A stretch of 40,413 nt of DNA from Clostridia bacterium (GTDB lineage: Bacteria; Bacillota; Clostridia; Oscillospirales; CAG-272), in assembly GCA_017503285.1 (NCBI GenBank), contig JAFVTH010000021.1:1-40413 (forward strand), in the 5' to 3' direction. A model generated the notes under the pieces. It saw only the letters and a list, made by a program, of their open reading frames with translations. It searched no databases and was not told where the DNA came from. The position numbers were made by a program, and so were the translations under genes. This document shows, piece after piece, positions 33,378 through 40,413 of this stretch (the stretch's first letter is position 1; every line of letters begins with the position of its first letter).

Positions 33378-34994
33378 ATGTTAAGCCTTGATAAGTTTCA
33401 TTTTAGTGCAAGAAATTCCTTGATTGCTGTAGCAAAGGTTAATGAAAATGTGATTTTACATTCGCTTCATAACGGTGGTATGGTGCCACTTATGGAGCTT
33501 GGATATTCCGACTCAATAACAGAGACCTTTTTGCCTTGGGAGCTTCAAATAGCCGAAAATGATAAAATACACAAAATGTGCCTATTTGGCAAGGATGGAA
33601 TTTGCTTTTACGGAAAGGGAAGCTCGCCTTGTATAAAGTATATTTATATGAAGGGAGTTTATAATGCAAACTATATTTATGAGGGAAAGAACATTTTAAA
33701 GCTTTGCGATTGCTTTACCAATACATTCCACACCTTCAAAATCCACAAAGGCACTATATTCCTTGACACAAAGGATAGCGATAGAAGAATATACAAGGAA
33801 TACATAAAAATTACAATTTTGCCGGACGAAAACGGAGAGTATGAGTTTACCCTTCGCCTCAGCACAAGCGAGCATTCTGTTTATTCCGATTTAACATATA
33901 ATGAATATTTGGAATGCAGAAAAAATGAATATCTTGCTTGGGAAGAAAAAATGAAGTGCCAAAACCTGGTTGATAAAGCCTGCGCATATGTTTTGTGGAG
34001 CAATATTATATCCGGCGAGGGCAATTACGACAGAGATGCCATAGTAATGAGCAAGTCTGGTATGTGCAAGCTTTGGTCTTGGGACAATACCTTCAACGCC
34101 CTTGATTTGGCAGACAAGGATTTTGAGCTTTCGTATAATCAGTTCATTTATCCTTATAGATTTATGGATAAGCACGGCAGAACACCCGATGCTGTCACTA
34201 CCGTAAATATGGAGTGGGCATTTGTAAAGCCCCCTATCCAAGGCTGGATTTATAAGCAGCTTGTAAAGCGAAACAAAAGGTATGAGGATATTGAGGTTTT
34301 AGACGAGCTTTATTACTTTATGAAAAAGAACACAGACTGGTGGCTCAACTATCGTGGAAATACCCCTTGCTATTATCACGGTAACGACTCGGGCAACGAT
34401 AATGCAACATGCTTTGATAATACAGAGATTATAGAGTCTCCTGATTTGATTGCGTACCTGTCGGTTCAATGTGAGGTTTTGTCACAGATGGCAGAGAAGC
34501 TCAACCTGTGTAACGACACCAGAATATACAAAATGCTGTCAAATGAGCTTTTAGAGAAGTGCGTAACGCATTTTTGGGACGGAGAAATCTTTATACGCAA
34601 CGGCATGACCGAGGAAATATATAGACCCCAAAGCCTAATGCCTCTTAGAATGATTGTTTTGGAAGATAAGCTTCCTGCTGATATAAAGGAATATATACTC
34701 GTAAAGCTTAAAAACGATTTCTTGTGCCCATATGGACTAGCAAGTGAATCTGTACATAGCCCGTTCTATACACAAAACGGCTATTGGAGAGGACCCGCTT
34801 GGGGACCCGACCAGATTATATTTACCTTGGCACTCAGAAATATGTCAGAAACTGAGCTTGGCGAGAAAATAGCATCAAGCTACAAAAAAGCAATAGAAAA
34901 ATCGGGATTTTCAGAAAATCACGACCCAATAACAGGCGAGTCACTAAAGTGCAAGGCATATTGCTGGACCGCAAATGCTTACAGATTATTATAA
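33378..34994 (+). CDS. GH63/trehalase-like (alpha/alpha)6 glycosidase, cytoplasmic
   Basis: 538 residues from the ATG at 33378, with GGAG seven bases upstream; an in-frame TTG at 33360 is rejected. The N-terminal 190 residues are beta-rich. The catalytic half has the motifs of GH63 and the mannosyl/glucosylglycerate-hydrolase-like group: KLWSWDNTFNALDLAD, GRTPDAVTTVNMEWAF, EIIESPDLIAYL, and NGYWRGPAWGPDQIIF near the end. The likely acids lie in the WDN and ESPD regions. Such enzymes cleave alpha-linked gluco- or manno-oligosaccharides; the exact substrate is open. No signal peptide is seen. Its end is directly followed by a copied fragment of the gene at 29035. Confidence 0.75.
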   Translation: MLSLDKFHFSARNSLIAVAKVNENVILHSLHNGGMVPLMELGYSDSITETFLPWELQIAENDKIHKMCLFGKDGICFYGKGSSPCIKYIYMKGVYNANYIYEGKNILKLCDCFTNTFHTFKIHKGTIFLDTKDSDRRIYKEYIKITILPDENGEYEFTLRLSTSEHSVYSDLTYNEYLECRKNEYLAWEEKMKCQNLVDKACAYVLWSNIISGEGNYDRDAIVMSKSGMCKLWSWDNTFNALDLADKDFELSYNQFIYPYRFMDKHGRTPDAVTTVNMEWAFVKPPIQGWIYKQLVKRNKRYEDIEVLDELYYFMKKNTDWWLNYRGNTPCYYHGNDSGNDNATCFDNTEIIESPDLIAYLSVQCEVLSQMAEKLNLCNDTRIYKMLSNELLEKCVTHFWDGEIFIRNGMTEEIYRPQSLMPLRMIVLEDKLPADIKEYILVKLKNDFLCPYGLASESVHSPFYTQNGYWRGPAWGPDQIIFTLALRNMSETELGEKIASSYKKAIEKSGFSENHDPITGESLKCKAYCWTANAYRLL

Positions 34995-35004
34995 CCAACA
35001 AAAG

Positions 35005-35142
35005 GGCTATTGCCGTAGTGTAGACCGGAGAACTAAAAACGGCGTTGCCTGTGGCTATAATTACCTTGCCGATAACTATTATTTCTTGCTTTCCGTGTAC
35101 GCAGGCAAGTGCAAAATGGACCACACCGCAGTTGTTAGATAA
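35005..35142 (+). pseudogene. Fragment copy of the 3' end of the (alpha/alpha)6-glycosidase gene
   Basis: 138 bases nearly identical (three differences) to 30787-30924, coding the last 45 residues and stop of the protein at 29035, here with Trp changed to Arg in VDWRTKN. It has no start codon or ribosome site and lies in a different frame from the gene just upstream. It starts 10 bases after that gene's stop. The rest of the copied gene is absent. Confidence 0.92.
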
Positions 35143-35196
35143 AGAAAATAGCACACATTATGGATAAGCAGCTCTGCAATTGAGAATATGAAATTA

Positions 35197-35236
35197 TAAA
35201 AAGCTATATGGATGTGAAATCCATATAGCCTTTTTT
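35197..35236 (+). terminator. Terminator after the glycosidase fragment
   Basis: Hairpin GCTATATGGAT…ATCCATATAGC followed by a T run, flanked 5' by an A run, so it may also serve the - strand gene ending at 35279. Confidence 0.75.
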
Positions 35237-35278
35237 ATTTATCTAAATAAATGAAGGAATTTTTTGCTTTAACAATAG

Positions 35279-37000
35279 TTAGGAGTCTTGTGTTTCGTTA
35301 TTTTCATCTTTGCCTGTTGTAGATGCTCCAAAAATATCGTTATATGAAACAAAGCAGTACCTTTCGTTTTCCTCAGGTGTTCCGGACTGGAGATAGAAGT
35401 ATTCTGTCGCTTCGCCATCTGTTACTTCAACATATGCGCCCATTGCAATCTTCATATCCTTATGCTCTTCTTCAAAGCCTAAAATCTTTATCTCAAATAT
35501 TTCATATCCAAATCTTGAAATGTTTGTGCTGACTACACCCTCTGCAGCTGTGCCATCGCTTGCAAAAATATCATTGTCCCCTATTCTGTCCTTCAATACT
35601 GCAAACAAGCCATAGCCAACGCTCTTTCCTGTTACTTCCGTATACTCGGAAATAGCTGCTTCATTTGCTGCAAAGCCAACTGCTATTCCTACGCTATCAC
35701 CGTATTCAGGGGCTGAATAGCCAAGACAAGTGAACAGCGCATCCGCTTTAACCTTCTTCACGTCACTGCATCTTGTACATTGATATTCGTAATAGCCTTC
35801 CTGTAAAAAGCTTTCGTATATCAAACCGAGAAAAGTGCTATGGTTGTGTCCAAGGGCGGAATTATAATCTTGTACAGTGCTAAGATTAAAATTACAGAAG
35901 CAGTATGTATACGAAACGGCATCCTCTAAGCAAGTAGCGTTTTTGTTTATATCTTTTTCGGTATCGTGCAAGTGGTCGCTATTCTCCATATCGGCAAATG
36001 TACCCCATGCACCATTGAAGTAAGCCTTTTTCTTGTCTACACCAAAGAAATATGTTGTAGATGGTACAACGGATAGGTGGTCGGCATTTTCCGAGCTGAT
36101 ATTTGGGAAATAAAAATTTGTACTGTTGAACTTGTGGCTGCCAATGGCATCATTAACTACAACAGCATTAGCATCGCTTGTTAAAAACACAAAGCTCGTT
36201 GGTATGTTTTCAGCATTGTCAATGTTCCAACCGGAGCCAATGCCAGTTACCGTGCTCGGAAACACCCAAACCTTAGTCGCTGAATTAGTTTTAAGGTTAT
36301 AGAAATTACCTTCAACCAATGTAGACTTAAAATAATAAACCTCCGGCGCCTCTGTATCATTTGGCGTGTTCATTAAAAATACATTCGAAGAGCCCATGTT
36401 AGAAAATGTACCTGAGCTAATGTTGGTAATCGAGCTACCCAAATATAAGCCCTTTAACGTCGTTAGGTTGGCAAGAAAAGCAGATGGCAACGTTGAAACT
36501 GCTGAATTATCAGAAAAAATTACATACTCAACTTTGGCTCCATTGAAAAACCATGTACTAAGACCACTGTTTGTGTAGCCTTCGCCAAATGTTAGATGAG
36601 TGATAGTTTTGTTTTGGTAAAAGTCGCCATTAGTTTTTGTTAAAGTCTTACCGGTATCAAGCTTTAATAGTTTGGTAAAAGAAGAATCGTTTTTGAAATA
36701 TCCACCGGCTATAACACCAGTTGGAACACAAAGTTCAACAACGTTTTCATCTTTATAGTTTTTTTGGGTAAGATTATTTAGCCATTGATAATCCGTTTGA
36801 AATGAAGTAGAATCGCTAAAAATGTAGTAAGATGGGTAAGAAAATCCGTCATCAAATGTAACCAATTCTGTTTCGTCATAGGTTAGATTGGTTTTTTTCT
36901 CGTAATTGTCAAAGATAGTAGGCTGCGCGCTAACAGAAATAGCAAAAAAGCAGGCAATGATGCTTGCGATAATGAAGAAAAATGCTATTTTTTTGTTCAT
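35279..37000 (-). CDS. Secreted BspA-like leucine-rich-repeat protein with Cys-x2-Cys module
   Basis: 573 residues. A clear Sec signal peptide (KK then IAFFFIIASIIACFFAISVSA, cleavage near AQP). Residues about 90-240 carry BspA/LRR_5-type repeats (ITHLTFGEGY, VEYVIFSDNS, LKGLYLGSSITNISSGTF). A central part has cysteine motifs TYCFCNF and YQCTRCSDVKK, like the repeats of the lipoprotein at 237-2039. The last 150 residues (VGIAVGFAANEAAISEYT…, KMAMGAYVEV-like) form an unnamed beta-rich domain. No LPxTG or other anchor is seen, so it is probably released or non-covalently bound. AAGGAG precedes the ATG. It is divergent from an AraC regulator, which may control it. Confidence 0.75.
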   Translation of the reverse strand: MNKKIAFFFIIASIIACFFAISVSAQPTIFDNYEKKTNLTYDETELVTFDDGFSYPSYYIFSDSTSFQTDYQWLNNLTQKNYKDENVVELCVPTGVIAGGYFKNDSSFTKLLKLDTGKTLTKTNGDFYQNKTITHLTFGEGYTNSGLSTWFFNGAKVEYVIFSDNSAVSTLPSAFLANLTTLKGLYLGSSITNISSGTFSNMGSSNVFLMNTPNDTEAPEVYYFKSTLVEGNFYNLKTNSATKVWVFPSTVTGIGSGWNIDNAENIPTSFVFLTSDANAVVVNDAIGSHKFNSTNFYFPNISSENADHLSVVPSTTYFFGVDKKKAYFNGAWGTFADMENSDHLHDTEKDINKNATCLEDAVSYTYCFCNFNLSTVQDYNSALGHNHSTFLGLIYESFLQEGYYEYQCTRCSDVKKVKADALFTCLGYSAPEYGDSVGIAVGFAANEAAISEYTEVTGKSVGYGLFAVLKDRIGDNDIFASDGTAAEGVVSTNISRFGYEIFEIKILGFEEEHKDMKIAMGAYVEVTDGEATEYFYLQSGTPEENERYCFVSYNDIFGASTTGKDENNETQDS

Positions 37001-37039
37001 AATAATTACTCCTTAAATTTATATGCTACTACAATTTTA

Positions 37040-37045
37040 ATTATA
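37040..37045 (-). promoter_or_regulatory. Possible -10 box of the secreted LRR gene
   Basis: TATAAT on the - strand, 40 bases before the start, without a good -35 at 17 bases. This would fit an activator-dependent promoter. Confidence 0.4.
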
Positions 37046-37057
37046 CAGCAAATGGGA

Positions 37058-37086
37058 TTGATTTTTCTTGTTATTTGTTGTATAAT
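37058..37086 (+). promoter_or_regulatory. Promoter of the AraC-family regulator
   Basis: TTGATT at 37058-37063 and TATAAT at 37081-37086, spacer 17. Confidence 0.65.
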
Positions 37087-37118
37087 ATACTTGCAAAATT
37101 TGTCATTGTGAGGAAATT

Positions 37119-37898
37119 ATGATTTACGAGTTTTCAAATTTCGGTACAACACAGGAATATTATACCAAGAGTGGGGAAAACCTTTCTTTCTACGATCATA
37201 TGCACAATTCCTTCGAACTGTTTTTTGTTTCGGAAGGAGAAACGGTAGTTACTGTTAACGAGGTTGAATATGTGCTGAAAGATAGAGAAGCTGTTTTGAT
37301 TTTCCCAAACCAGGTGCATTCATTTAGTAGTAAAAAATCAAAGCATACATATTGGCTTTTTTCCCAAGAGCTTATAAAGGCGTTTTCCTCGCAGGTTATA
37401 TATAAAATACCGATAAGCAATAAATTTATTCCGTCAAATGCTGTTTTAGATATGCTTTACAGTACAAACGAGGGGGACTCTTTACTGAAGAAAAAAGGTG
37501 CGTTGTATACACTTTTGGCAGAATTTGATGAAATAGCCGAATATAGTGAAAAGGATAGATTAAATTGTCGTTTTTTAGATAGAGCACTTGATTTTGTGCA
37601 AACTAACTATAAGGGCGACTGCTCACTATCGAATGCTTCGAGTAAATTAGGCTATTCATATACCTATATCTCAAAGCATTTTCAAAAGAGCTTCGGAATT
37701 TCTTATAATTCATTCGTTAATCAATATAGAATAAGCAAGGCGTGCTATTTGCTGAAAAATACCGATATGTCAATTTTGGAATGCTCCATAGAGTGTGGTT
37801 ATACCTCGGTTTATTCGTTTATGAGAAATTTCAAAGCAATCTGTAATGTTACACCAAGTGAATACAGAGAAAAAAGATTTATGATACCGCTGTTCTAA
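37119..37898 (+). CDS. AraC-family transcriptional regulator
   Basis: 259 residues, with the usual two-domain layout. Residues about 15-100 are a cupin sugar-sensing domain (HMHNSFELFFVSEGE…, EAVLIFPNQVHSF). Residues about 155-255 are two helix-turn-helix units (LSNASSKLGYSYTYISKHFQKSFG and SILECSIECGYTSVYSFMRNFK) ending with the family PSEYR. Such proteins usually activate nearby sugar-use genes. It is divergent from the secreted LRR gene, with 118 bases between the starts, so that gene or the glycosidase genes are likely targets. GAGGAA precedes the ATG. Confidence 0.92.
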   Translation: MIYEFSNFGTTQEYYTKSGENLSFYDHMHNSFELFFVSEGETVVTVNEVEYVLKDREAVLIFPNQVHSFSSKKSKHTYWLFSQELIKAFSSQVIYKIPISNKFIPSNAVLDMLYSTNEGDSLLKKKGALYTLLAEFDEIAEYSEKDRLNCRFLDRALDFVQTNYKGDCSLSNASSKLGYSYTYISKHFQKSFGISYNSFVNQYRISKACYLLKNTDMSILECSIECGYTSVYSFMRNFKAICNVTPSEYREKRFMIPLF

Positions 37899-37921
37899 TA
37901 ATTCTAAAAACGGTAAATAAG

Positions 37922-37952
37922 AACGACCTACTCAGAGGAGTAGGTCGTTTTT
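37922..37952 (+). terminator. Bidirectional terminator between the AraC regulator and the araM-like gene
   Basis: Perfect 12-base-pair stem AACGACCTACTC/GAGTAGGTCGTT (37922-37933 with 37938-37949), loop AGAG, T run. Confidence 0.85.
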
Positions 37953-38002
37953 GTGATTGAGTTGAGCCAATTATGTCTGGACATCAATGATAAAGTAACA
38001 GC

Positions 38003-39244
38003 TTATAAAGAAATTCTGCGAAGACGCATAAGAGTTAATCTGTTTCGAACCAAAGGAGAATATTCAAGCAAGGCGCATAGCTTATTTTCTGAAACGTCTA
38101 TATCCCTAAGAGAGGTTTTTGCCCCCAGCGTTTTATAAATTTTTATAAGCTCCTCATAGGTTGGAATTGACTTGATAATTTCACATATTCCGTCAAAATG
38201 GCTCATTAAATTTTTTTCGGTTATACCCAAAGCACAGTCGTTTTCATTTTCCTTGATGATTGATTCTTTAAGCTTATTTCCAAACATATCTTCAATATAA
38301 TCATTACTTGCAGGCAAATAATTTCCGCATAAAAGCGAAGGGTTATTTTTTATTCTATGATACTCTTTTGAAGCAATAAGCGTACCAACACCAACCTTTT
38401 CACCGTGTAAAGCGTCACTGCAAACGTCCAATCCGTCGGGTTGCATTTCTATAAGATGGGAAATGTGATGCTCCGCACCCGAAGCACAGCGTGAATTGCC
38501 AAGCAATTGCATAGCAAGCCCTGACATTAAAAGCCCGTACATCAATTTTTCAAAAGCGGAAATATCACGGTTTTTTATATCTTCAGCGCTTTCCATTACT
38601 GCTTTTGTGGCATCTAATGTCATATCGTGTATGACAGGACAAAAATATTCGCCTGTTAATCCGTGCGCAATTTTCCAATCTGCTAAGGCGATAAATTTGC
38701 CTATCATATCGCCAAAGCCCGAGCTGGTAAGAAAGGCAGGTGCTTTTGAGATTATATCAAGATCGGCAACAACGATTTTAGGTGCAACAGCGGTAAATGT
38801 TTTCTTAAATCCGTCCCAAGTCATCGCAGCAACAGAAGAGCAAAAGCCGTCAACACTGGCAGCCGTAGGGCAGGAAACAAAGGGCACGTTTTTAGTATAA
38901 GCGAGATATCTCGTTATATCGTGAATAGTGCCGGAGCCTATGGCAATTAAATAATCGCATTTGTTGGGTAACTGCTCCAAAGCAAGAGCAACGCCATGGT
39001 TGTCGGCATGCAAGCCATCGGGGCAGAGTATAATTTCTTTGCTTGCCTCAGGATGCATTCCCTCAGTAGCACGGTATGTATTTTCATCGTATATAGCAAC
39101 ACAATATCCGCTCAAGCCGCAATTATCAATGTAGGTGTTTATTTCAGATAAACAGCCCGCTTCAATAATGCAAAGCTCAGTGGTCATATTGTGATTTTTA
39201 CCGCAGGCGCATATGCCGTTGTATTTTTTACTGTCTATAACCAT
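38003..39244 (-). CDS. araM: Glycerol-1-phosphate dehydrogenase family protein (AraM/EgsA type)
   Basis: 413 residues, the AraM length. The family reduces dihydroxyacetone phosphate to sn-glycerol-1-phosphate with NAD(P)H. The NAD site is AIGSGTIHDITRY and the next stretch PTAASVDGFCSSVAAM is characteristic. Metal ligands lie in SGFGDMIGKFIALADW (Asp), GAEHHISH and LHGEKVGVG (His). In B. subtilis araM lies in the L-arabinose operon, and the gene here sits beside an AraC-type regulator and glycosidase genes. The ATG at 39244 follows AAGGAG by 9 bases. The true substrate here is uncertain. Confidence 0.88.
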   Translation of the reverse strand: MVIDSKKYNGICACGKNHNMTTELCIIEAGCLSEINTYIDNCGLSGYCVAIYDENTYRATEGMHPEASKEIILCPDGLHADNHGVALALEQLPNKCDYLIAIGSGTIHDITRYLAYTKNVPFVSCPTAASVDGFCSSVAAMTWDGFKKTFTAVAPKIVVADLDIISKAPAFLTSSGFGDMIGKFIALADWKIAHGLTGEYFCPVIHDMTLDATKAVMESAEDIKNRDISAFEKLMYGLLMSGLAMQLLGNSRCASGAEHHISHLIEMQPDGLDVCSDALHGEKVGVGTLIASKEYHRIKNNPSLLCGNYLPASNDYIEDMFGNKLKESIIKENENDCALGITEKNLMSHFDGICEIIKSIPTYEELIKIYKTLGAKTSLRDIDVSENKLCALLEYSPLVRNRLTLMRLRRISL

Positions 39245-39280
39245 TTCGTTGCTCCTTAGAATCTCGTTTGTGATAATCTA

Positions 39281-39309
39281 ATTGTATCACAGCCCCTTGA
39301 CTTTTTCAA
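39281..39309 (-). promoter_or_regulatory. Promoter of the araM-like gene
   Basis: On the - strand TTGAAA (39309-39304) and TACAAT (39286-39281), spacer 17. Confidence 0.7.
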
Positions 39310-39452
39310 TGCCAAACGCAACTATATAAACATTATTTCATAAAAATCAGAAGCAAAGCAAAAACAAGTTGTGAATATTTGTTGCTTCGTAAAACTGATT
39401 TAATCAGCTCTAAACCACCAAAATATCTTATTAGGAGAACTAAATACAAGCC

Positions 39453-39481
39453 TTGACAACTCATTGTTATAAAGGTATAAT
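39453..39481 (+). promoter_or_regulatory. Consensus promoter of the GH3 gene
   Basis: Perfect TTGACA at 39453-39458 and TATAAT at 39476-39481, spacer 17. The 140 bases upstream hold only a weak inverted repeat (GAAGCAA…TTGCTTC). Confidence 0.85.
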
Positions 39482-39517
39482 GAAGAAAAAATTATGTGTT
39501 ACATTTAGGGGTGAAAT

Positions 39518-40413
39518 ATGGATTTACTTGCGTTGCTTGCTAAAATGTCCTTGGCTGAAAAATGCTATCAGCTTCAACAGGTTAACTCAAATATTTTTAT
39601 GGCAGACGAAAATATGCCGATTACAGGTCCTGAATTTTATCTTCAATTCGATAAACGCTATAAGTATGAGGTTGCCTCTGTTTATAATTCATACGGGGCA
39701 GAAAGAAATATTGCAATACAAAAGGAGTTTTTAGAAAAAAGCAAAAACAAGATTCCTCTTGCGTTTATGCTTGACGTAATACATGGATATCGCACTATTT
39801 ATCCTATCAATTTGGCTCTTGCATCTTCCTTTGACAGACAATTAGTAAGAGAATGCACGGCTATGGCAGCAAAGGAAGCCAGTGTGGACGGAATACATCT
39901 AACCTTTGCTCCCATGCTTGATGTATCAAGAGATGCAAGATGGGGTAGATGTATGGAAAGCTGTGGCGAGGACACGTACCTGACCTGCGAAATGGCAAGA
40001 GAAAGTGTTTTAGGATTCCAAGGGGATAGAGGAAAATACACCATAGGTGCAAGCTTAAAGCATATTGCAGGATATAGTGCTCCTATGAGTGGAAAGGATT
40101 ACGACTCCTCTGACATAAGCGAAAGCTCTTTGCGCGAGGTTTATTTGCCACCTTATAAGAGCGCTGTTGACGTGGGTGCTATGGTAGCTATGCCGGCGCA
40201 AAATGTAATAAATGGTGTTCCCGGAAACGGAAATTCATTTATTTTAAAGGATATTTTGCGTAACGAGTGGGGCTTTGACGGCGTTTGCATAAGCGACTAT
40301 GGTTCAATTGAAAATCTTGTATCTCACGGATTTTGCGAAAATAAGGAGCAAGCCACATATGAGGCAATAAATGCTAATATTGATATGGAAATGGTTTCCA
40401 CCTGCTATATTAA
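39518..40413 (+). CDS. GH3-family beta-glucosidase (3' end cut by the window edge)
   Basis: 298 residues are visible from the ATG at 39518 (AGGGGTG upstream), and the frame stays open to the last base. The GH3 N-terminal barrel is clear: FMLDVIHGYRTIYPINLALASSFD, APMLDVSRDARWGRCMESCGED, the KHIAGYSAP loop, and the nucleophile Asp260 in CISDYGSIENL. No signal peptide is seen, so it is cytoplasmic like the other glycosidases here. GH3 enzymes remove terminal beta-glucose, xylose or related residues; specificity cannot be set without the C-terminal domain. It is divergent from the araM-like gene. Confidence 0.92.
   Translation, partial: MDLLALLAKMSLAEKCYQLQQVNSNIFMADENMPITGPEFYLQFDKRYKYEVASVYNSYGAERNIAIQKEFLEKSKNKIPLAFMLDVIHGYRTIYPINLALASSFDRQLVRECTAMAAKEASVDGIHLTFAPMLDVSRDARWGRCMESCGEDTYLTCEMARESVLGFQGDRGKYTIGASLKHIAGYSAPMSGKDYDSSDISESSLREVYLPPYKSAVDVGAMVAMPAQNVINGVPGNGNSFILKDILRNEWGFDGVCISDYGSIENLVSHGFCENKEQATYEAINANIDMEMVSTCYI

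Noticed and set aside
39453..39734. 93-residue + frame upstream of and overlapping the GH3 start
   Set aside because: Starts with TTG inside the promoter and lies out of frame with the clear GH3 reading frame.

Overview
The window looks like the chromosome of an uncultured, probably gut-dwelling, low-to-mid GC Firmicute of class Clostridia. The evidence is the gene order miaB - ymcA/ylbF-like gene - mutS - mutL, which is also the Bacillus order; the prfA/Sua5 pair; AGGAGG-type ribosome binding sites; vegetative promoters with almost exact TTGACA-17-TATAAT boxes; and a methyl-independent type of MutL. The standard genetic code fits everywhere.

Layout. (1) 1-2070: the tail of an unknown gene, then a lipoprotein with five Cys-x2-Cys repeats fused to a trypsin-like protease. 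(2) 2097-10868: one long + strand transcription unit of mostly housekeeping genes: oxidoreductase, coaE, M18 aminopeptidase, an aldolase fused to a VOC-like domain, prfA, Sua5, a topoisomerase A subunit and a 39-residue membrane peptide. (3) 10863-11202: tRNA-Leu(GAG) on the - strand. Its 3' end and terminator are duplicated about 150 bp away around a GC-rich 84-bp insert. (4) 11271-19758: miaB, a YmcA/YlbF-like gene with a cysteine tail, mutS, mutL, tgt and a polysaccharide deacetylase. (5) 19790-20641: a convergent DUF11 protein without a signal peptide. (6) 20751-40413: an accessory sugar-catabolism region. It holds uxuA-uxuB (hexuronate), a FAD oxidoreductase with ygjV, a DUF6259-like putative glycosidase, a GH42 beta-galactosidase, two (alpha/alpha)6-type glycosidases, glnA, a secreted leucine-rich-repeat protein divergent from an AraC regulator, an AraM-type glycerol-1-phosphate dehydrogenase and the start of a GH3 beta-glucosidase.

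How the parts work together. None of the glycosidases has a visible signal peptide, so they probably act in the cytoplasm on imported oligosaccharides. The importer is not in the window. Mannonate dehydratase and fructuronate reductase would send hexuronates to 2-keto-3-deoxygluconate. After phosphorylation the KDPG aldolase at 5342-6304, in the other half of the window, could cleave the product. The substrate may be a uronic-acid-bearing plant glycan, but this is inference.

The features most worth a second look are: the duplicated tRNA 3' end; the foldable leader in front of ygjV; the 138-bp copy of a glycosidase gene tail 4.2 kb downstream; a perfect 19-bp palindrome at the GH42 promoter; and the signal-less DUF11 protein. 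I saw no CRISPR array, transposase, phage gene or complete mobile element, and no clearly new multi-gene system.
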